Below are positions 46,757-58,989 of a stretch of DNA of 64,000 nt, in pieces. Position numbers and translations under genes: made by a program. The stretch spans positions 47,543,458 to 47,607,457 of the forward strand of contig OX377620.1 of NCBI GenBank assembly GCA_947397865.1, in the 5' to 3' direction. The notes beneath the pieces are model-generated. The model did no database searches and had not been told where the DNA came from. It was given only the letters and a program-made list of their open reading frames with translations. The first letter of the stretch is position 1; each line of letters begins with the position of its first letter. Source of the DNA: Polietes domitor. Its lineage: Eukaryota > Arthropoda > Insecta > Diptera > Muscidae.

Positions 46757-47730
46757 ATGATACTATATACCCTACACTTTCTTCGTAAAAAATGGAAATC
46801 GGGAAAGATTATTTTATCATCGACCCGGCGTGACCCGCGTTCACCATGTATAGGTGAAATATAATATGTAAAGTTTGGCCAAAATCGATTAAACTCTGCC
46901 CCCAAGAGTTTAATCATTTGTGTGAGGGATATATCTAAATCTGAACCGATTTTACCCACTTTCACCATAGATATTGCTAACTGGATTGTAATGTGTTGTG
47001 CCAAATTTGAGAAAAATTGAAATTGTATTGAGATCGAAAAAAGTCATATTGGGGCGTCATTTGTACAGGGGCTATATCTAAATCTGAACCGATCTTCCTC
47101 GTTTTCAACATTTACCTCATTTAACGGAAATCGTATACGATATGTGGTTTCTAGGTCGGAAAAAGTGAAATCGGGAGTAACATTTATATGGGGGCTATAT
47201 CTAAATCTGAACCGATCTGATCCACTTTCACTATAGGTGTTTTTAGTTGGATTATAAAATGTTTTGCCAAACTTAAAGAAAGTCGGGTACACTATGTGGT
47301 TTCTAGAGCGGAACAAGTCAGATCGGAGAGATATTTATTCTAAATCTGAAATGATCTTACCCGATTTCACTATAGGTGTTTCTAGTTGCATTATAAGATG
47401 TTGTGCCAAGTTTAAAGAAGATCGAGTAGAATAGAGAGAAAAAAGTCAAATCGGTAGCGACATACAGGCTATATCTAAATCTGAACCGATTTTCTTCAAA
47501 TTAAATAGCGTTCGTCCTTGATCCACTATACTTACTTGTGTCAATTTTTGTTAAGATCGGACAATAATTGCGACCTGTGATTACAACTAGATGGACAGAC
47601 GGACAGACGGACAGACAGACAGACATTGATAAATCGACTCAGATCTGTATAATAAACGATGTGTCTAACTCGTGTCCTTTTGGGTGTTACAAACAAATGT
47701 ACAGACATAATACTCTCGTGGAGTGTGTTA
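46757..47730 (-). mobile_element. Family 2 HINE-like element, 3' end degraded
   Basis: Left end TATACCCTACACTTTC without ACAAGT. Then diverged units (GGGGGCTATATCTAAATCTG) and the leader (TAGCGTTCGTCCTTGATCC, repeated GACGGACAGA). The end CTCTCGTGGAGTGT is at about 47727. No coding sequence. Confidence 0.65.
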
Positions 47731-47799
47731 ATTTGTATGAAATATTGTCGTTTTGACATTTCATGACATCCAATCAGCAATATTCTATTAAAATTTAAA

Positions 47800-48003
47800 A
47801 ATCCGTTTTTGGGATTTTTTCGAAATAAACTAGCCGAACTCGATTTAACACCAGATCAAATCTGTAATGCTGATGAATGTGTCGTATATTATAAACTGAT
47901 GCCTGACAAAACACTAGTAACTTGCAGGGTATCTATTCCTTCTGATCGCAATGTTAAATCATTTGTTATTGGAAAAATCATTAAATTAATTATTATTATT
48001 TAA
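47800..48003 (+). pseudogene. Pogo/Tigger-type (jerky-like) transposase fragment
   Basis: The reading frame has GFFRNKLAELDLTPDQICNADE and then VVYYKLMPDKTLV. This matches the region around the first catalytic Asp (NADET.LYY..LPDKTL in relatives) of pogo/Tigger DDE transposases of the jerky group. About 45 recognisable residues remain, and the following sequence diverges. Isolated dead fragment with no ends identified. Confidence 0.65.
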
Positions 48004-50684
48004 ATCGTAAATATTTTGGCATAAAATAACGTTTGTGCACATCAATATAAACTACGTTTACTATAAACGATTTCATTTGTGAGTATTGTTTCAACTGTTA
48101 TGGTAAAAGTAGATCGTTTGAGACAAATAAACTATTTTTGCGATAAACGAGGCTTTATGTGATTGAGATAATTACAAATACAAAGTTTCAATTGATTTCG
48201 ACTATATATTAATTAGAGTGATATTATTTTTCTGGTAGGTGTTGTCGAGAAGAAAAACAGGGTTGTGAAATTTCCTAAACGTCCTCAATCGGAATTATAA
48301 GCCTCCAAATTAGTCGATTATAAACCAAATTACACGATAGAAGTACCTCATTTTGAACTGCACTGGCTGCATATTTGTAGCCATTCATTTGTGTCCCTCT
48401 GTCATTGCTAGCTTTAATGATGAACAGGCAGCCGTTGAGTTGTTCCTGCTCAGTCGCTTGTTTTTCTTGATCCCATATTTCTCTTGTTCTTGTTATTTTA
48501 GCACTCAGGCATTATTACGAACTGTGAATACTTAAATAATAAAAATCCATCCAAAGGCAATGGAAAGAATTTCCTACCATCTCCTACCGTCCTTTCCGGC
48601 CGTAGAAAGAAGTAAACGAACATCGAAAAGTTTTGAGCCTCCAGGTATATGGGAAACAAATACTTAACTAAAAACTTAAACGAAACGAAACTAAACTAAA
48701 CGAGAAGGACGCAGTAAACCAGCAACAAAAAAACGGAGCAGAAAGAGATCAACAAACTTTGTCTATTTCCCTAAAAAAAATAAAAAAAATACTATTTTTT
48801 GGGAGTGCTGCGGGGGCATGCTCTAGATTTATATGCAAGAAATTGTTGTTGTTGCTACACACATTCATTCATAAATATAGAACAGCTCCTCTCCTAATTT
48901 CTTCTCTTTCGGAACACTTGACAGGGAAGAACATGACAAAGAGGCCAACGAAGAACAATTGAGACTTAACGCTTGAGTAATTGAAGTTGCTGCTGCTAAA
49001 GAGGACAACGAACATTATCGAACAGCCAACCGAAGAAAAAACACCGGACTAGAGGGCGAGCGCGTAAGCGGATGTAAGCAGTGGGATGAAGGAAAATCCC
49101 TACACCGGAAGTGAGTCATTGGACGAGTTGGGTCAAAACGAAAACAAATCAAACTATCAACTTTTCTCCCGTAACATTTCTTTTGTGCGGGTGAAAATCA
49201 TCGTACAGCGTTGAAGGTGGGAGGAGCGTGCTCCAATGATGTTTCTGTGTTCGTTGTTACTGTCCATCTCAAGAAGTGGCGACGCTGGAAAAGTTATGTA
49301 AGACAACTGCATCATTATAATTTTTCGTTGTTTTGCTTCGTACGGTTCGTTTCGTGGGTATTCATCTTCATCTACATCTTCTTCGCCTTCGTCTAGTTTT
49401 CTTGTTTGCTTTTTCTCAATTACTCTTGTATTACGTGAGCTGAAAACGGAAATTAACTGCGATTCTTTGTTAAATGTGTGAAAATTTACGATGATTTTTT
49501 TCGTTGCTCGATGCAGTTAGTTGTGTGTTGTTGTTGTTGTTGTGGTTGTGTTTTAATTTGGTTTCCTTTCAGGTATAACTACCTTTGCGTAAAGCAGGGT
49601 GGTTCATTGGTTGGCATATCGCTGAGAAGTCTATGCAGTGATTAGGAATTTTGGTTGGAAAGAACGGAATAGAAATTCATTCGAGTTTATATTCTTTGGA
49701 AGGAGTGGGAAACTAAATTGTTGAATATGTTACTGATACATGGGCGGATGCAAAATAGATTGCGGCGGTATTGGTTTCGAGGTCATGTCGATAAAAACTT
49801 ATCAAACATGCTCATTAAAACATCGATAGCGTCTTCCGGATGGAAGTCTTCGTAAATGTGTGAATGAACTTTCCTATCTAGACACAATAGGTCACATAGC
49901 AATCATTTAGACAGTCAGTTAGCTCTTATGTCTCTACGATCTAACCGCGAAAGAATGAACAGATGGCGCGGAGAGGATCTATTTTAAATACCCACATTAC
50001 ATAGTCGATTGTAAAATCGATTAACTGTGGGCTTCATGTTTTCATGCACCACTTAATCCGAGCAAATTTCAAGTTGACAAACGTAAACACTTTGGAAATA
50101 TACAGGCAAACCTTGACTGAAATACAGCAAAAAAACGTACCAGGTTACTCTCAGCCCTCCATAGGGGGGATGTTTCAAGAGTTATCGCATTCTTAGCGGA
50201 ACATTTGGCAATTGGATACCACGTGCGACCAATAAAGATACAATGTATAATGACTTGTTTTGCGATTGACCGGCTCTCATAAGCCCACCCGACAGGGTCC
50301 TCGGAAAACAATTAATTCACGAAAGTAATGGGAATTCATAACCGGTCACCTAAATTAATCTAGTAAGTCGCTTCTATATATATTCGGATCAAATAATTAT
50401 CTAAAAATAATAATTAATTCATTCACGATGTGAGTATCAGGATGTTTTCTAAAATTATCTGCCGGATGTTGGTCAAATATAAAGAATATTTTTAGATGAT
50501 TCTTATCTTTTAAAATCACTTCGAATAACAATAAGAGGAAATATTTTTTTCCGTTTTTTATTTCGGGATTTTTTAACATTTCCTGATGTTTTTCGGCTTT
50601 CTAAACTCAAAAAGAGATATTAATTTCGTGTATATTTTTTATTTCTTATTTAAATTAATATTTTCACCGAAAGTACCTGTAATA
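48004..50684. other. Low-copy DNA with trinucleotide runs
   Basis: No gene recognised. TTGTTGTTGTTG runs occur near 48845 and 49528-49543. Open frames such as 50069-50311 (minus) lack recognisable domains. Composition is moderate, and the region resembles intergenic or intronic host DNA. Confidence 0.4.
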
Positions 50685-51216
50685 TTTTTATACACTCCAC
50701 GAGAGTATTATGTCTTTGTGCATTTGTTTGTAACATCCGAAAGGAAGGGAGATAGACCCATTGTTAATTATACCGATCGACGTAGAATCACTTTTTGAGT
50801 CGATTTAGCAATGTCCGTCCGTCCGTCTGTCCATCTATTCTTGTAATCACGATACAGGTCGCAATTGTAGACATAACGAAATTAAACTTTGTACAATGAA
50901 GTTTTTCGGGACAAGGACGAACGCTACTTAATTTGAAGAAAATCGGTTCAGATTTAGATATAGCCCCCATACAAATTTCGCTCCCGATTTGACTTTTTCC
51001 GCTCTAGAAACTACATATTGTACTCGATTTTCTTTAAATTTGGCACAGCATCTTATAATCTAACTAGAAACACCAATGCAGAAATTGGGTAAGATCGGTT
51101 CAGATTTAGATATAGCCCCCATACAAATGTTGCTCCCGATTTGACTTTTTCCGCTTTAAATGCCACATATTCGGATAGAAAGTGGCCCCGCCCGACTTTA
51201 GCCTTTCCTTACTTGT
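50685..51216 (+). mobile_element. Family 2 HINE-like element, short
   Basis: 5' end TTTTTATACACTCCACGAGA at 50685, then the leader (GTCCGTCCGTCCGTCTGTCC, ACGAACGCTACTTAATTTG). Only about one and a half tandem units follow, then GGCCCCGCCCGACTTTAGCC and ACTTGT ending 51216. Its short array makes it useful as a minimal form of the family. Confidence 0.75.
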
Positions 51217-51806
51217 TATACCTAAAACCTTGAAATATCGACCTGATACCCTATAAAGTAATAGTTGTAGATCGGTTGGGATTGAAAGTGGGAGATATCG
51301 GCCCAGGGGGGAATTTGTTTCCCTAACATGAACATAAAATACCAGGGTTGTCAGATTATTTTGTACCTTTATCGTCAAATCAATTGTCTGAAATCGCCAA
51401 AAACCGCCAAATTTAAACAATTTCAGTTTTTGTAAAAAATCGACGATATTTAGTTCTTGTAAAAAATGTATGGAATTCAAATATTATATTTGAATTGAAT
51501 ATTTTCAATATTTCATGATAAAGTCTTAAAATATATTTTATTCGTATTTATTATTCTTAATAGAAATTAAACATTTTCTTATATCGGGACCTAGTTTAGG
51601 CAATTCATAATGCAGAATACACTTTCAACGCAGGGATTACCGGTTAAAAACATTAAACATTAAAAATATTCCTTTTCTCCTTTATGAAGTAGTTTCTAAT
51701 ATTGAGTTGATCTCTTTCTCTCGTTTTCATGAACCAATGTCTTCTAAATATTAATTCAGGTATTTAAATGGAACGAAAAAGAAACAAATCGCAGTAAAAG
51801 CATATA
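51217..51806 (+). repeat. Family 1 leader fragment and spacer
   Basis: 51225-51345 is a piece of family 1 leader (AACCTTGAAATATCGACCTG, TTGTAGATCGGTTGGGATTG). 51346-51806 is AT-rich with no gene recognised. Confidence 0.55.
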
Positions 51807-53404
51807 CAGTGGTGGCCAAAACATATGCAACTAAGTATGACTTACTTCATTTGGCTCTGTAAGTTTGTAAATTTAAATGACAAAGGGAACAATGTTGTTA
51901 AAATAAATGTTAATACAGCATTAAGATTTCAAATAATTAATAAAATTCACATATTCTGTTAACATTTTTTTATTATCGACATTTTTGTTGATAATTATAA
52001 AAATCGGTGTGGACAAAACATATGCAACTCGACAATTTTGTTTTAAATAACGCAATTTTTGATATTTATTTTGATTTGTTGTTGTTCGTATTAGTAAATA
52101 ATAAGCCTGTGTAAAGAAATTTATAAGAAAATTTTATTTTATTTTGTTATTTTTTCTATTGAAGTTAAAATAGAGTTTGTATTGAAATGGCATCGGATAA
52201 ATTATGATCTTAGCTCAAACAACGAATTATCACTGCTTATTTTGGTGGAATATAACACAAAGACATTGTCCAGAAATATAATGTTCACAAAAATTCAATA
52301 TTTCGCATTATTGCTAATTTTTTAAAGGAAATCAAAAATTGCTGTTGTACACCGCAGTGATTGACCGCAAAGGATAAGTGATCGGACGGACAATTTTATG
52401 GGCAGACTTGTGAAAATAGACTCATTTGTCTCTTCCTATAAACGAAGAATTCGAAGACATCCTGTAAGCACCTATCCACGCGAACGACACCCTGCACTAC
52501 CACGGCAAGAAACCGATTATATCAAAGCGTAAACAGAAAAGACCGTATAATTATCCAGAAAGTGATTGGAAATCTGTCTCGTTTAGTGACAAATCAAAAT
52601 TTAATATTATTGGCAGCGATGACATGTGTTATGTAAGACCCACAGTTGGAAACAGATCGAAGTACGTTACTGCAAAAAGACGGTCAATCAGGAGTGGTGT
52701 TAAGAGGCATCTACAAAACGTCTTCGAATTGTTCGAGCAGAAAATATTATTTGCGATTGTTCAGTTCGTTTATAGGAAGAGACAAATGAGTCTATTTTCA
52801 CAAGTCTGCTCATAAAATTGTCCGTCCGATCACTTATCCTTTGCGGTCAATCACTGCGGTGTACAACAGCAATTTTTGATTTCCTTTAAAAAATTAGCAA
52901 TAATGCGAAATATTGAATTTTTGTGAACATTATATTTCTGGACAATGTCTTTGTGTTATATTCCACCAAAATAAGCAGTGATAATTCGTTGTTTGAGCTA
53001 AGATCATAATTTATCCGATGCCATTTCAATACAAACTCTATTTTAACTTCAATGGAAAAAATAACAAAATAAAATAAAATTTTCTTATAAATTTCTTTAC
53101 ACAGGCTTATTATTTACTAATACGAACAACAACAAATCAAAATAAATATCAAAAATTGCGTTATTTAAAACAAAATTGTTGAGTTGCATATGTTTTGTCC
53201 ACACCGATTTTTATAATTATCAACAAAAATGTCGATAATAAAAAAATGTTAACAGAATATGTGAATTTTATTAATTATTTCAAATCTTAATGCTGTATTA
53301 ATATTAATTTTAACAACATTGTTCCCTTTGTCATTTAAATTTACAAACTTACAGAGCCAAATAAAGTAAGTCACACTTAGTTGCATATGTTTTGGCTACC
53401 ACTG
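51807..53404 (+). mobile_element. Tc1-like foldback element with approximately 640-bp inverted arms
   Basis: Flanked by TA (51805-51806, 53405-53406). Outer ends are CAGTGGTGGCCAAAACATA and, in complement, CAGTGGTAGCCAAAACATA. Arms 51807-52446 and 52765-53404 are inverted copies with roughly ten differences by eye. The approximately 318-bp centre carries a Tc1-type transposase fragment. Each arm contains a second copy of the end motif (GTGGACAAAACATATGCAAC near 52009 and its counterpart near 53192), the IR/DR arrangement of some Tc1 elements. The right arm appears to be an inverted duplicate of the left half, replacing the original right half. A transcript would fold into a near-perfect long hairpin. 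Confidence 0.88.
52504..52710 (+). pseudogene. Tc1-type transposase fragment in the foldback centre
   Basis: Read from about 52511: KPIISKRKQKRPYNY, then WKSVSFSDKSKFNIIGSDD and VRPTVGNR. This is the region around the first catalytic Asp of Tc1 transposases; relatives have FSDESKF, so the Asp remains but the next Glu is Lys. Upstream, the left arm can be read as RTDNFMGRLVK, part of the DNA-binding region. The second and third catalytic sites are absent because the right half was replaced by the inverted arm. Confidence 0.75.
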
Positions 53405-54313
53405 TATATGTATTTTGAAAAACCTGTTTTACTAGAAAAGTCATACATTCGTTCGTTTTCGGTCGTCTACATTTATTACAGTTTTTAATTATTATTATTA
53501 TTTAATTCTAAAATGTACATGGTTTGTTTATAATCAACGGGTTAAAAATTGTTAAAACATTTACGTGTCAAATGACATTCTTCTATTTGAGTTGAAAGGA
53601 AAACAGTAAGGAATATAGATAATGGGATAAAATGCTGAATGCAGCTAGAATAATAAAATTCGATATGTATATTCCTATGACTCTATGAACGTGCAAAATT
53701 AAATAAAATTTTCGAAATTTTTAGTATTACGGGATAAGGGGGATAAAATTGGCACCAATCAAATGGCTTGAATAATGAAAGTCGGTGTATACTTGCGTAG
53801 ACTATAGATATAATGTGTTCTAACGATACTCATACTTTTATAGTCGAAATGGGCAAAGAATTAGTGCCGACATAATAGCGAAAAGGGCCTGAAATCATGG
53901 TAGAGGTACTGTGCACTCAACTAATAAATGTCGCAATTCCATTTGCAAATAAATTTGTTCAAAATAATTTTCGTTGCTTTCTTATACTAATTTACTATCC
54001 TTGTCCTTTTATGTAAAAAGGACAGACGAACTTTTAATATATTTTCCAATTTAGATATCCCCAGAAGATGACTAACGAAGTTAGTCGAATTATCGGGAAA
54101 CAGTCATTTTTAAATATATTTATGATGGAAGATAAAACTTTGTCGTCGTTAAAATGACGGTCCTCAGCCCAAGAATGATACAAAAATTAAATTGGAATTT
54201 TAATATAAAAAATATTATCTATGTCTACACCTTTTCAAGTTTATTATTTATAATCAGAATATGTAAATAAAAAAATAAAATAGAAATGTCAATTCATAAT
54301 AGGAACATATTAA
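53405..54313. repeat. Spacer with one array-unit fragment and a hairpin tail
   Basis: 53615-53800 holds about one and a half diverged type 1 units (minus). 54060-54100 reads CCAGAAGATGACTAACGAAG with TTAGTCGAATTATCGGG. The 7-bp stem GACTAAC/GTTAGTC is perfect. It is related to 17069-17105. Confidence 0.5.
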
Positions 54314-54420
54314 TTAGGGTTTGCATTTTCCCGTACTTTTTATTTCCCGGGAAACGGGAATTACTTTTTGAATTTCCAGGGATCACGGGACAGGACGTGA
54401 AAATGCTGTTTGCAACAGAG
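54314..54420 (+). repeat. Relic end of the hAT-like element
   Basis: TTAGGGTTTGCATTTTCCCG with TTTCCCGGGAAACGGG resembles the left end of the 23474-24728 element. No right end was found nearby. Confidence 0.45.
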
Positions 54421-55349
54421 AAACTTATTTTTTCGAATAAAACAATCGAGCTGTATTAATGTAAATTATTTTATTTTCCATAACAAACAAAATGAAACCA
54501 AGTTTTTCTCTTTTTGGTCTGCAATCAGTTTGATTTGATCTCGAGATCGAATATTCTCCGGACCATTTGAATTCAACGGGATATAGACTTGTTTACAAAT
54601 GTTTATTATTTTTTTCTGCTCGCTGCAACATGATATTGGGTCTGTTACGACTATACACTTGGACTTTTTCAGAAACAAAAAACCACACTTCTGTCGCTCC
54701 GTTTGCAATACTGTATCGAATTGAGACCATAATATTTTTCAATCAAAAATTATTATTTCAGATATTGATTATTTGGCGTAACTCGAATAACAAATGGAAT
54801 TACCTGGTGTACATCTATGCGTATGACTAATATAAAAATATTGCTCATACTTACAACGCACAGAATATTATCAGCGGCAAAAACTCCCAAATCATGCGCC
54901 CAAATCTCGACGTTGCCACACTGACTCATATAAACTTATATAGGGTGGGCCAGTTACAATTATCATTCATATGACTACCACGACTGGTTCGTCAGTACCT
55001 CATCCGATCAACCCAAATTTTCAGTACATGGCCCAATGATGCCGCCAGCCCAAAATTCACACCAAACAGTGACTCATTGTGGATGCATTGAACAAATCAG
55101 AAAAGTCTTGCTTTCAGTTTTCTTAAATTGCCCGTAAATTAGCGTTATTAATTGAATTGATCTAAAGCAAATGCACGAAATTTTAGAAGAAAACAGTTTT
55201 CAAGACTACATCACAACTCGATAAGATTTTTAGGTTTCCATCATGAAAGTAAAACGTAAAAATCTTTTTTACTTTTGGCAATTTGAGAGATGTTTATATT
55301 TCCACAAATGTCATTCAAAGTTACATCGAGGGCGCTGAACGTAGCATAA
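54421..55349. other. Low-copy DNA with dispersed 40-bp block
   Basis: 54875-54915 repeats the GCAAAAACTCCCAAAT and CATGCGCCCAAAT block of 17318-17365. No gene recognised. Confidence 0.4.
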
Positions 55350-56059
55350 TCTATATCTATATATATATATGTGTGTGTCTGTATGTTGCGTATAGGATGC
55401 CAAACCGTTGGACCGATTCGCCTGAAAATTTTACTGTATCTATCTTCTGGACAGAGGATGTTTCCTGGATAGTCTAGGTCATGATAGGACAAAGGGGGTG
55501 GTACCTCCCACACAAAAAATATTTTAAAACTATCACAACAGGCATACCAATGGGTGGATTCGCTCTATAATTTTACTGCAGCTAACTTCTGGTCAAGGGA
55601 TGGTTCCAGGATATACTAGGTTATTATACGAAAAAGAGGACTGTCCACACCAACTATATATTAAAATGATCACAAAACACGTAACGAATGGCGGATTCTC
55701 TTGAAAATTTTATTGTATCTAGCCTGTGGAAAGGGAATGTTTTCTGGTTATAATAGGGGAAGACACGACAAATGGGCATGACACCGCTTACAAAAACTAT
55801 AACAAAATACATTGATTCACTTGAATATTTTATTGTAACGAACAGAGGATGACCCTTGACTATAAAAAGGTCATGCTAAAAAAAGGGACGCGGCTCCACC
55901 CAAACAACAATGTTATGAAGTAACACGTGCCGATTTTTTTCTGCCGCTACGTTCAGGTAAGGGTTTGGTTCTTGAATATAAGAGGTCATGGTATGAACAA
56001 CTGGCGCGTCTCCTCATACTCGAACCAAGCAAGGTGTAGATGGGTATCAAAATGTTTAC

Positions 56060-57710
56060 GCTTCATATGCATTGAGCCGTGTTTATACCGTTCACCCAAA
56101 CAACGCAGAATGTTATTATTTGAGAATGTTATTAGTTAACGTGAGAGGACCCACTTCAGTTTCAAATTTAAGAGCAGTTGAGAGAGGCTGTCAGAAACTG
56201 GGAGACCACATTAATGTATGCTTCTGTCAGCTGTCATCCTCTCCAGACACGAACTTTGTTTGCGATAATATTAAGAACTTGCTCGCCATCTAACCCAAAA
56301 GACCTGTGGGAAAAATTCAAAGAGGGTATGAGTGAGGACATTTTGCATCATTATCGGACCGTTACGATTCTTTATCATTTGCGTTTAACTTTTTCAACGA
56401 TACGCTGATAAAAATTTAAGACATATACCTAGCCATCAGCAACAAAACTCCTAATCAACTTGTAATGTTGGTGCCTGAACGTTCTACCATTGATATTACT
56501 GATCGAGATTTGCTAAGAGAACGGCAATTCAATGTTGAAGACTTGCAGTTGTTTGTCGCAACAAAAAACCTCTATTAATTGCAAAGCAACAAGTGGCCTT
56601 TGACAAAATTATAACTGCAGTAACAAATGACAGCGGGGGCCTTTTTTCTCGATGCACCAGGAGGCACAGTTAAAACCTTTCTCATCAGTTTGGTATTAGC
56701 GCACATCCGCTCTCAAAATTGGATAGCTTAAGCTGTTGCTTCCCCCGGTATTGCGTTGAAATTGCCATGGAATATGCAATTTGTCGATGTCTTGTCTCCA
56801 ACCTGTAATATTGGCAAAAGTTCAGGCATGGCGAAAATGTTCAAAACATGGAAGTTGATTGTGTGGGATGACTGCACCATGGCACATAAGAAATCCCTAC
56901 AAGCGCTTAATCGGACACTTCAAGATTTAAGATCAAATACACAACCATTCGGTGGAACTCTTATTTTACTAGCTGGAGACTTCCGACAGACCCTTCCAGT
57001 AATTCCAAAATCAGCACCCGCATCTCTGGTGATATGTACAAAAAAATAATCTGACCACCAATATGCGTGTACGTCTGCATCACGCTGACTCAGCAGCTAA
57101 TTTTTCGAAACATCTCCTGAATGTTGGTAATGGAAAAGTATCAGTTCATGCAGTGAAAAGGAGTATTACATTTTCAAAAAATGTCATTCAGGAATCAATT
57201 CAGCAATTAATCGAGAAAGTCTTTCCAAAATTACCACAAACTATGGAAACAAAGAGTGGTTTTACGTCCGCGCTATACTGGCTGCAAAAAAACGATGTTA
57301 ATGCAATCAATAATTTAATTCTGGAACAAATTGCTAGGTGATTGCACACATTACAAATCGATAGACAGTATCATGAATGTGGATGAAGTTGTCAACTATC
57401 GAATTGAATTTCTAAATTTTTTGGACCTTCCAGGAATTCCGCCGCACATGTTATCTCTTAAAATTGGTTCACCTATAATTCTCCTAAGGAATGTTAATCC
57501 GATAGTGCAATTGTACTAGAATTGCTGTCAAGAGACTAATGCCCAACGTAATTGAAGCAACGATTTTAAATGGAAACTCAAAAGGTAAAGATGTCCGTAT
57601 ACCACACATTCCGATGATTCGCACCGATATACCATCCGATTTCAAACGGCTACAGTTTCTGAGTCTAATAGACACAAAATACATTCTTAGAAATAATTAC
57701 CATAATTAAT
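56060..57710 (+). pseudogene. Helitron replicase-helicase, C-terminal part, broken
   Basis: Several frames together show VYTVHPNNAECYYLRMLLVN (56077), RTLFAIILRTCSPSNPKDLW (56250), and FLDAPGGTVKTFLIS (56650, Walker A with Gly changed to Val). VWDDCTMAHKKSLQALNRTL (56865) is Walker B with the usual Asp-Glu as Asp-Asp, and LLAGDFRQTLPVIP (56970) is a further helicase motif. LDLPGIPPHMLSLKIGSPII (57421) and MPNVIEATILNGNSKG (57540) follow. These are in family order for the Pif1-like helicase of Helitrons. Stops and frame changes occur, for example after LLRNVNPIVQLY at 57517, so no functional enzyme is made. Confidence 0.85.
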
Positions 57711-57859
57711 TAACTCTCTAATAAATGTTTCTTTTAAATGTTTCATTTTCTTTAAAGAAACACTGAAAAAATTACTTAAATTTCCATGAAGTTATTATTT
57801 ATTATAAAAATGTTACATACAAAGTTACATACATAAGGAAGACGAAAACCCGTGCAACG

Positions 57860-57877
57860 CCGGGTACAAGAAGCTAG
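57860..57877 (+). terminator. Helitron 3' terminus
   Basis: The last bases of the element after the GC-rich hairpin (hairpin 57848-57865) end CTAG at 57874-57877, with host T at 57878. In rolling-circle transposition the hairpin plus CTAG is the end-of-transfer signal. This is a replication-type terminator, not a transcription terminator. Confidence 0.75.
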
Positions 57878-58989
57878 TAATTAAATAAGCTTCAGTAAAT
57901 CAGATGAACATTAACACATTTCAATCTTGTCCATTTTATAGGTACTTTAATATATTTCTAATCTAAGTATGGTACAATATTTGGAAATTAAAAAAATCGT
58001 GAATAATTTTTACTACAATGCAAAACTATAAGGAAAATCAAAGTTATTTTTATTTGAATTTTGTAAAAAATATGTACTAGCAGTCCACCGAAAATAATAT
58101 TTTTGAGGATTGTATTAAATAAGAATTTTCAAAATGTATTCCAAATGTGTCGATTGGACTCACAAAAACTAGAGGAGCAAATTGATTTATAAAGAACAAA
58201 TGTAGTTTAAACGTGATATATGCCGACTATAATTAATAAATATTTATTTAAATATGTCCCATTATTTCTGCACTCTAAAAAATACTGGGCGTTTTAGATT
58301 CAGTGTCAATGTCACAGTTGTCGATTTAGATATTAAATTTATCGCACAAAATGCATTTTAAAGTCACCGTTACCAACCTGCAAAATTTCCTGATGACGAT
58401 GATGCTCGTGAAACGTCAATCTTTGCTGTGTGTTATGATTCCAGATTTGAAGCAGCAATATATCGCTGAACTTAAAAGAAAACACTCATATTTATAATAT
58501 GAAGATGTTCGTGGGTTACTATTCATCGCAACCCTTCACTCTCTGGTAGAGGTTACAAAAAGGGTGTCTTCATAATTCGTTGACAGACACATGTTTATGA
58601 AGTTATGACTTTGCTGTCGTCACATTGACTTCACCATTCTAACAAAGTTGTTTATTTTTGTGCGACTTCCCGAACAAAATGCTTCAACCACACACTGTTA
58701 TTGTTATTGTTATCGTTAGTATATTGAGTTATTGCTGTTGTTGTTATTGCCGTTGTTTTTGTTGTGGTTCTTGTTGTTGTTGATAACAACATGTTAAACC
58801 GGAAATTAGTAAATTTGTCACACTATTTTTTACTTTATTTCAACGTCAACATAGTTTCCTTTAACCAACACCGTGACACATATTCACTCAACACGCGCAC
58901 GCACACACACATACACATCAACACAAGCACATTAAATGTTTTCCATCAAAAAGTGTCAGTGCGACAAAGAAAGGGTTAGAAGGCCTTCT
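57878..58989. other. Low-copy DNA with TTG/TTATTG simple repeats
   Basis: 58697-58785 is rich in TTGTTATTG and TTGTTGTTG; CACGCACACACACATACAC occurs near 58895. The 71-codon open frame at 58764-58979 overlaps this simple sequence and is not a supported gene. Confidence 0.45.

Larger units (their letters stand above)
55350..57877 (+). mobile_element. Decayed Helitron with Pif1-type helicase remnants
   Basis: 5' end TCTATATCTATATATATAT after A (55349), followed by a CTGTATGTTGCGTATAGG and GGACCGATTCGCCTG leader. Diverged units of about 125 bp follow to 55950. The 3' end is a hairpin (CCCGTGCAACGCCGGGT) then ACAAGAAGCTAG at 57877, followed by T. A hairpin about ten bases before CTAG and insertion between A and T are the standard Helitron signatures. 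Total 2528 bp, with part of the C-terminal half of the replicase-helicase gene inside. The HUH (Rep) nuclease region is absent. Confidence 0.85.

Noticed and set aside
50069..50311. 80-codon minus-strand frame in low-copy DNA
   Set aside because: Considered as a retroelement fragment, but no reverse transcriptase or RNase H motif can be seen.
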